Notes under the pieces: generated by a model
Database searches by the model: none
What the model was told of the DNA's origin: nothing
What the model saw: the letters and a program-made list of their open reading frames with translations, nothing else
Source: Micrococcales bacterium
GTDB lineage: Bacteria; Actinomycetota; Actinomycetes; Actinomycetales; Dermatophilaceae
Assembly (NCBI GenBank): GCA_003157445.1
Contig: PMJN01000097.1
Location: forward strand, 1-6,836
DNA length: 6,836 nt
Reading direction: 5' to 3'
Made by a program: the position numbers and the translations under genes
Shown: positions 5,167-6,836 of the stretch, one piece after another
Position numbering within the stretch: the first letter of the stretch is position 1
How the letters are laid out: the number at the start of each line of letters is the position of its first letter

Positions 5167-5633
5167 GCCCAGCTACTTCGGCAGTCCTCGCTCGGTACCA
5201 GCGCCCCCACCAGCGCAAGTCGACGAAGCGTGAGAGCGAAACCCCAAACAGTGAGCCTTGGCGAACTTGGACGTCGGTGACGACCCGTCGTCCAGTCGGT
5301 TTGCGGTGAAAGCGCTGACGGCGCAATCGCCGGCAAAGAAGACCGCCGGCACTAACTGATCATCGTACTTCTTGCCAGGTAACCCCGACGGCCTGGACGG
5401 CCGGTCAAGGGACGTCTGCTCTGGAGCGCCGCGAAACAGCCGAGTCGTGGTGGATTTGTGCCGGCATCGCGCAGGGTGCTTATGTCGGCGAGGCGGTCGG
5501 CCGACAGATGGCCTGGCCTCTCGAGGCGACGCCGACCGTGCCGCCAGCTTCGGCCATAGGCATGTTCACGTATCCATCCGTGAGGGATGTCCTGCTGGAC
5601 CGCCGTAGTTGAAAAGGTAAAGGATGGGATAGA

Positions 5634-5663
5634 AGGCAATTAGGTATTCGGTCAGAATTGCCT
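5634..5663. repeat. Inverted repeat, AGGCAATT / AATTGCCT
   Basis: A perfect eight-base inverted repeat (5634-5641 and 5656-5663) around a 14-base spacer in low-GC intergenic DNA. It has no T-run on either side. It could be a stem-loop or a protein-binding palindrome; its role is unknown. Confidence 0.4.
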
Positions 5664-5703
5664 GTTAGCAACACATGTTCAGCCCGTTGAACTCAGCATC
5701 CTG

Positions 5704-5731
5704 TGCCGAGCGGGTTATAAGGTTCTCGGCA
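5704..5731 (+). terminator. Possible hairpin terminator
   Basis: TGCCGAG (5704-5710) pairs with CTCGGCA (5725-5731), a seven-base-pair stem with a 14-base loop, followed on the plus strand by TTTTG. A smaller hairpin, CGGG-CATA-CCCG (5745-5756), lies next to it. It could end plus-strand transcription before plsY, or act downstream of plsY on the other strand. The long loop and short T-run make it a weak call. Confidence 0.3.
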
Positions 5732-5780
5732 TTTTGCTTGGGAACGGGCATACCCGCACAAATCGCCCGAAATAGCCCCA

Positions 5781-6368
5781 TCAGTTCAGTCGTCTTTGAG
5801 CCCAAGCGCGAATGTTGCCATGGTGGCGGATAGTGACAAGCAAGGCAATGCAGATTCCCCACACCCTGCCTGCGGCAACGGGATCAGGAAGCGGCGCCAA
5901 CCCGGCATACAGGGCCAGTAGTCCCGCAGCCGCGAGCGAGGAGCCAGCCACCCACCGGGTGCGCCACAGCAACAGTCCGAAGACCACGAGCATGCCTAGG
6001 GCAAACCACGGGAATACCGCGAGTATGGCGCCCAACGAAGTCGCGACTCCCTTGCCACCGCGCCCCCGCAGGAACGGTGAAAGAACGTGCCCGAGAACGG
6101 TTGCCAGGCCAACTACATACGCCGTGAGGCGATCAAAGAGCAACAACGCCAGGAACGTCGGCACGAATCCCTTGAGAACGTCGAGCAGGCCGACGACGAC
6201 CCCCCATCGCAATCCCAGAACGCGACCCACGTTCGTCGCACCCGGGTTCCCCGAGCCTTGTCGAAGATCCGCATGGCGAGTCCGAGCGATGATGGTCGCT
6301 GGGTTGATCGATCCCACGAAGAATCCGAGCACAGCCGCCATCCCGACGACGATCCAGGATTCGGACAC
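5781..6368 (-). CDS. plsY: Acyl-phosphate:glycerol-3-phosphate acyltransferase PlsY
   Basis: A 195-residue integral membrane enzyme that moves an acyl chain from acyl-phosphate to glycerol-3-phosphate, making lysophosphatidic acid, the first step of phospholipid synthesis. The three active-site signatures are present: GSGNPGATN (39-47), the GRGGKGVATSLG motif (101-112) and RHHGNI near the C-terminus (182-187). Hydrophobic segments at roughly 5-22, 54-77, 81-96, 108-131 and 136-155 fit the multi-pass PlsY fold. The start is a GTG at 6368, only two bases after the degV stop codon, which points to translational coupling. An in-frame ATG nine codons later (6341) would still keep the first motif but has no better ribosome-binding site. 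It shares a likely operon with degV, whose product supplies fatty acid for acyl-phosphate formation. Confidence 0.95.
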   Translation of the reverse strand: MSESWIVVGMAAVLGFFVGSINPATIIARTRHADLRQGSGNPGATNVGRVLGLRWGVVVGLLDVLKGFVPTFLALLLFDRLTAYVVGLATVLGHVLSPFLRGRGGKGVATSLGAILAVFPWFALGMLVVFGLLLWRTRWVAGSSLAAAGLLALYAGLAPLPDPVAAGRVWGICIALLVTIRHHGNIRAWAQRRLN

Positions 6369-6370
6369 GT

Positions 6371-6836
6371 TCAGACCTGGCCGCGTTCCGGTCGAGGCGA
6401 GACCGCCACAGCGATGGTTCCCGGGCCGACGTGTGCGCCCACCACAGCTCCGAGCTCAACCAGAATCACCGTTGTCGAAGACGGGACCTTAGCCCGCAAC
6501 CGGTCCACCAGATCGCTGGCCCGGGTCTTCGAGTCAAGATGGTGGACCGCGATGTCGACGCCTGAATGCCCAGCAGCCTCGACCGCCCGAAGAGCAAGCT
6601 CCTCCAGCCTGCTCAGTGCTCGAGCCGCCGTCCGCACCTTCTCGATTGGATTGATGCGGCCATCGGCTAGCGCCAACAACGGCTTGATGGCCAGGGCCGA
6701 GCCGAGCAGCGCAGAAGCCGCTCCGATCCGACCACCGCGACGAAGATGTTCCAGATTATCGACGTAGAAGATCACCGTCGCCGCGCGTGCCCGCGCACTC
6801 GCAATTCCCGCAACGGTCTTGGCATCGAGTCCCTGC
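6371..6836 (-). CDS. DegV family (FakB-type) fatty acid-binding protein, C-terminal part
   Basis: The last 155 codons of a gene whose start lies beyond the right edge; whole DegV proteins are about 280 residues. The visible part holds the family's C-terminal signatures: FYVDNLEHLRRGGRIG, then KPLLALADGRINPIEKVRT, a helical stretch with VDIAVHHLDS, and AHVGPGTIAVAV close to the end. DegV/FakB proteins bind a fatty acid and present it to the kinase FakA, which makes acyl-phosphate. The gene ends two bases before plsY on the same strand, so they are likely co-transcribed and translationally coupled, and the products act in the same pathway. The N-terminal half, including the conserved Thr/Ser that holds the fatty-acid carboxylate, is not visible. 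Confidence 0.9.
   Translation of the reverse strand, partial: QGLDAKTVAGIASARARAATVIFYVDNLEHLRRGGRIGAASALLGSALAIKPLLALADGRINPIEKVRTAARALSRLEELALRAVEAAGHSGVDIAVHHLDSKTRASDLVDRLRAKVPSSTTVILVELGAVVGAHVGPGTIAVAVSPRPERGQV

Larger units (their letters stand above)
5167..5780. other. Intergenic region without a supported gene; possible gene remnants and hairpins
   Basis: About 610 bases lie between convergent genes (LysR-type and plsY). No frame gives a gene with a credible start and a recognised domain. Two plus-strand stretches look somewhat protein-like: a 33-codon frame from a TTG at 5258 to a stop at 5357-5359 (MANLDVGDDPSSSRF, ending AKKTAGTN), and an open frame 5319-5612 that includes ESWWICAGIAQGAYVGEAVG and ends VRDVLLDRRS but has no early start codon. 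They could be decayed coding DNA or chance. From about 5611 the DNA becomes clearly AT-richer (5611-5700 is about 44% G+C by hand count) and holds several hairpins. Confidence 0.45.

Noticed and set aside
5352..5639. 95-codon minus-strand open frame in the LysR-plsY gap
   Set aside because: No motif or ribosome-binding site is visible, and the composition is arginine-rich like other antisense frames here.
6087..6767. 226-codon plus-strand open frame opposite plsY and degV
   Set aside because: It is antisense to two clear genes and full of R, S, P and T with no domain.

Overview
The window looks like ordinary chromosomal DNA from a moderately high-GC actinobacterium (Actinomycetota). The protein sequences (class II NrdJ start, NrdR, a LysM protein divergent from lexA, PlsY) and the SOS box (TCGAAC-N4-GTTYGA) all fit that phylum. 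A Propionibacteriales-type host is possible, but the sequence does not settle it. I see no phage, transposon, CRISPR array or rRNA/tRNA gene.

Left part (1-1042): the 5' end of a B12-dependent ribonucleotide reductase gene (nrdJ) follows its repressor gene nrdR, both on the minus strand. A sigma-A-like promoter lies about 210 bases upstream of nrdR. A tandem pair of NrdR-box-like sites 32 bp apart sits over and just downstream of the expected transcript start. A third related site and a cluster of DnaA-box-like 9-mers lie in the leader. Together this is a deoxynucleotide-supply module that appears to control itself.

Middle (1043-3226): a gap of about 550 bases with no supported gene is followed by a 71-residue membrane protein gene on the plus strand. 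Next come a divergent SOS pair: a membrane-anchored LysM protein (minus; position and design of ChiZ/DivS/YneA-type division inhibitors) and lexA (plus). Their shared 218-bp spacer holds one strong LexA box on the lexA promoter. It also holds two weaker LexA-box-like sequences placed back to back on the LysM side.

Right part (3227-5166): a class II, SIRT4-like sirtuin gene (minus) is convergent with lexA and divergent from a LysR-type regulator gene (plus). A perfect ATAAC-N5-GTTAT palindrome lies in the divergent spacer and overlaps the regulator's -10 region. This is the classic layout of a LysR regulator controlling itself and its divergent neighbour. The regulator appears to be read from a leaderless or almost leaderless mRNA.

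Far right (5167-6836): about 610 bases without a convincing gene include a low-GC stretch with hairpins and short protein-like open stretches that may be gene debris. Beyond it lie plsY and the 3' part of a degV/fakB-type gene, both minus and 2 bases apart. FakB-bound fatty acid becomes acyl-phosphate, the acyl donor PlsY uses, so the pair makes sense as a phospholipid-synthesis unit.

Nothing here is clearly a new system. The points most worth a second look are the layered control region of nrdR-nrdJ, the back-to-back LexA-like boxes, the SIRT4-like sirtuin paired with a LysR regulator carrying a Cys/His cluster, and the coupled degV-plsY genes.
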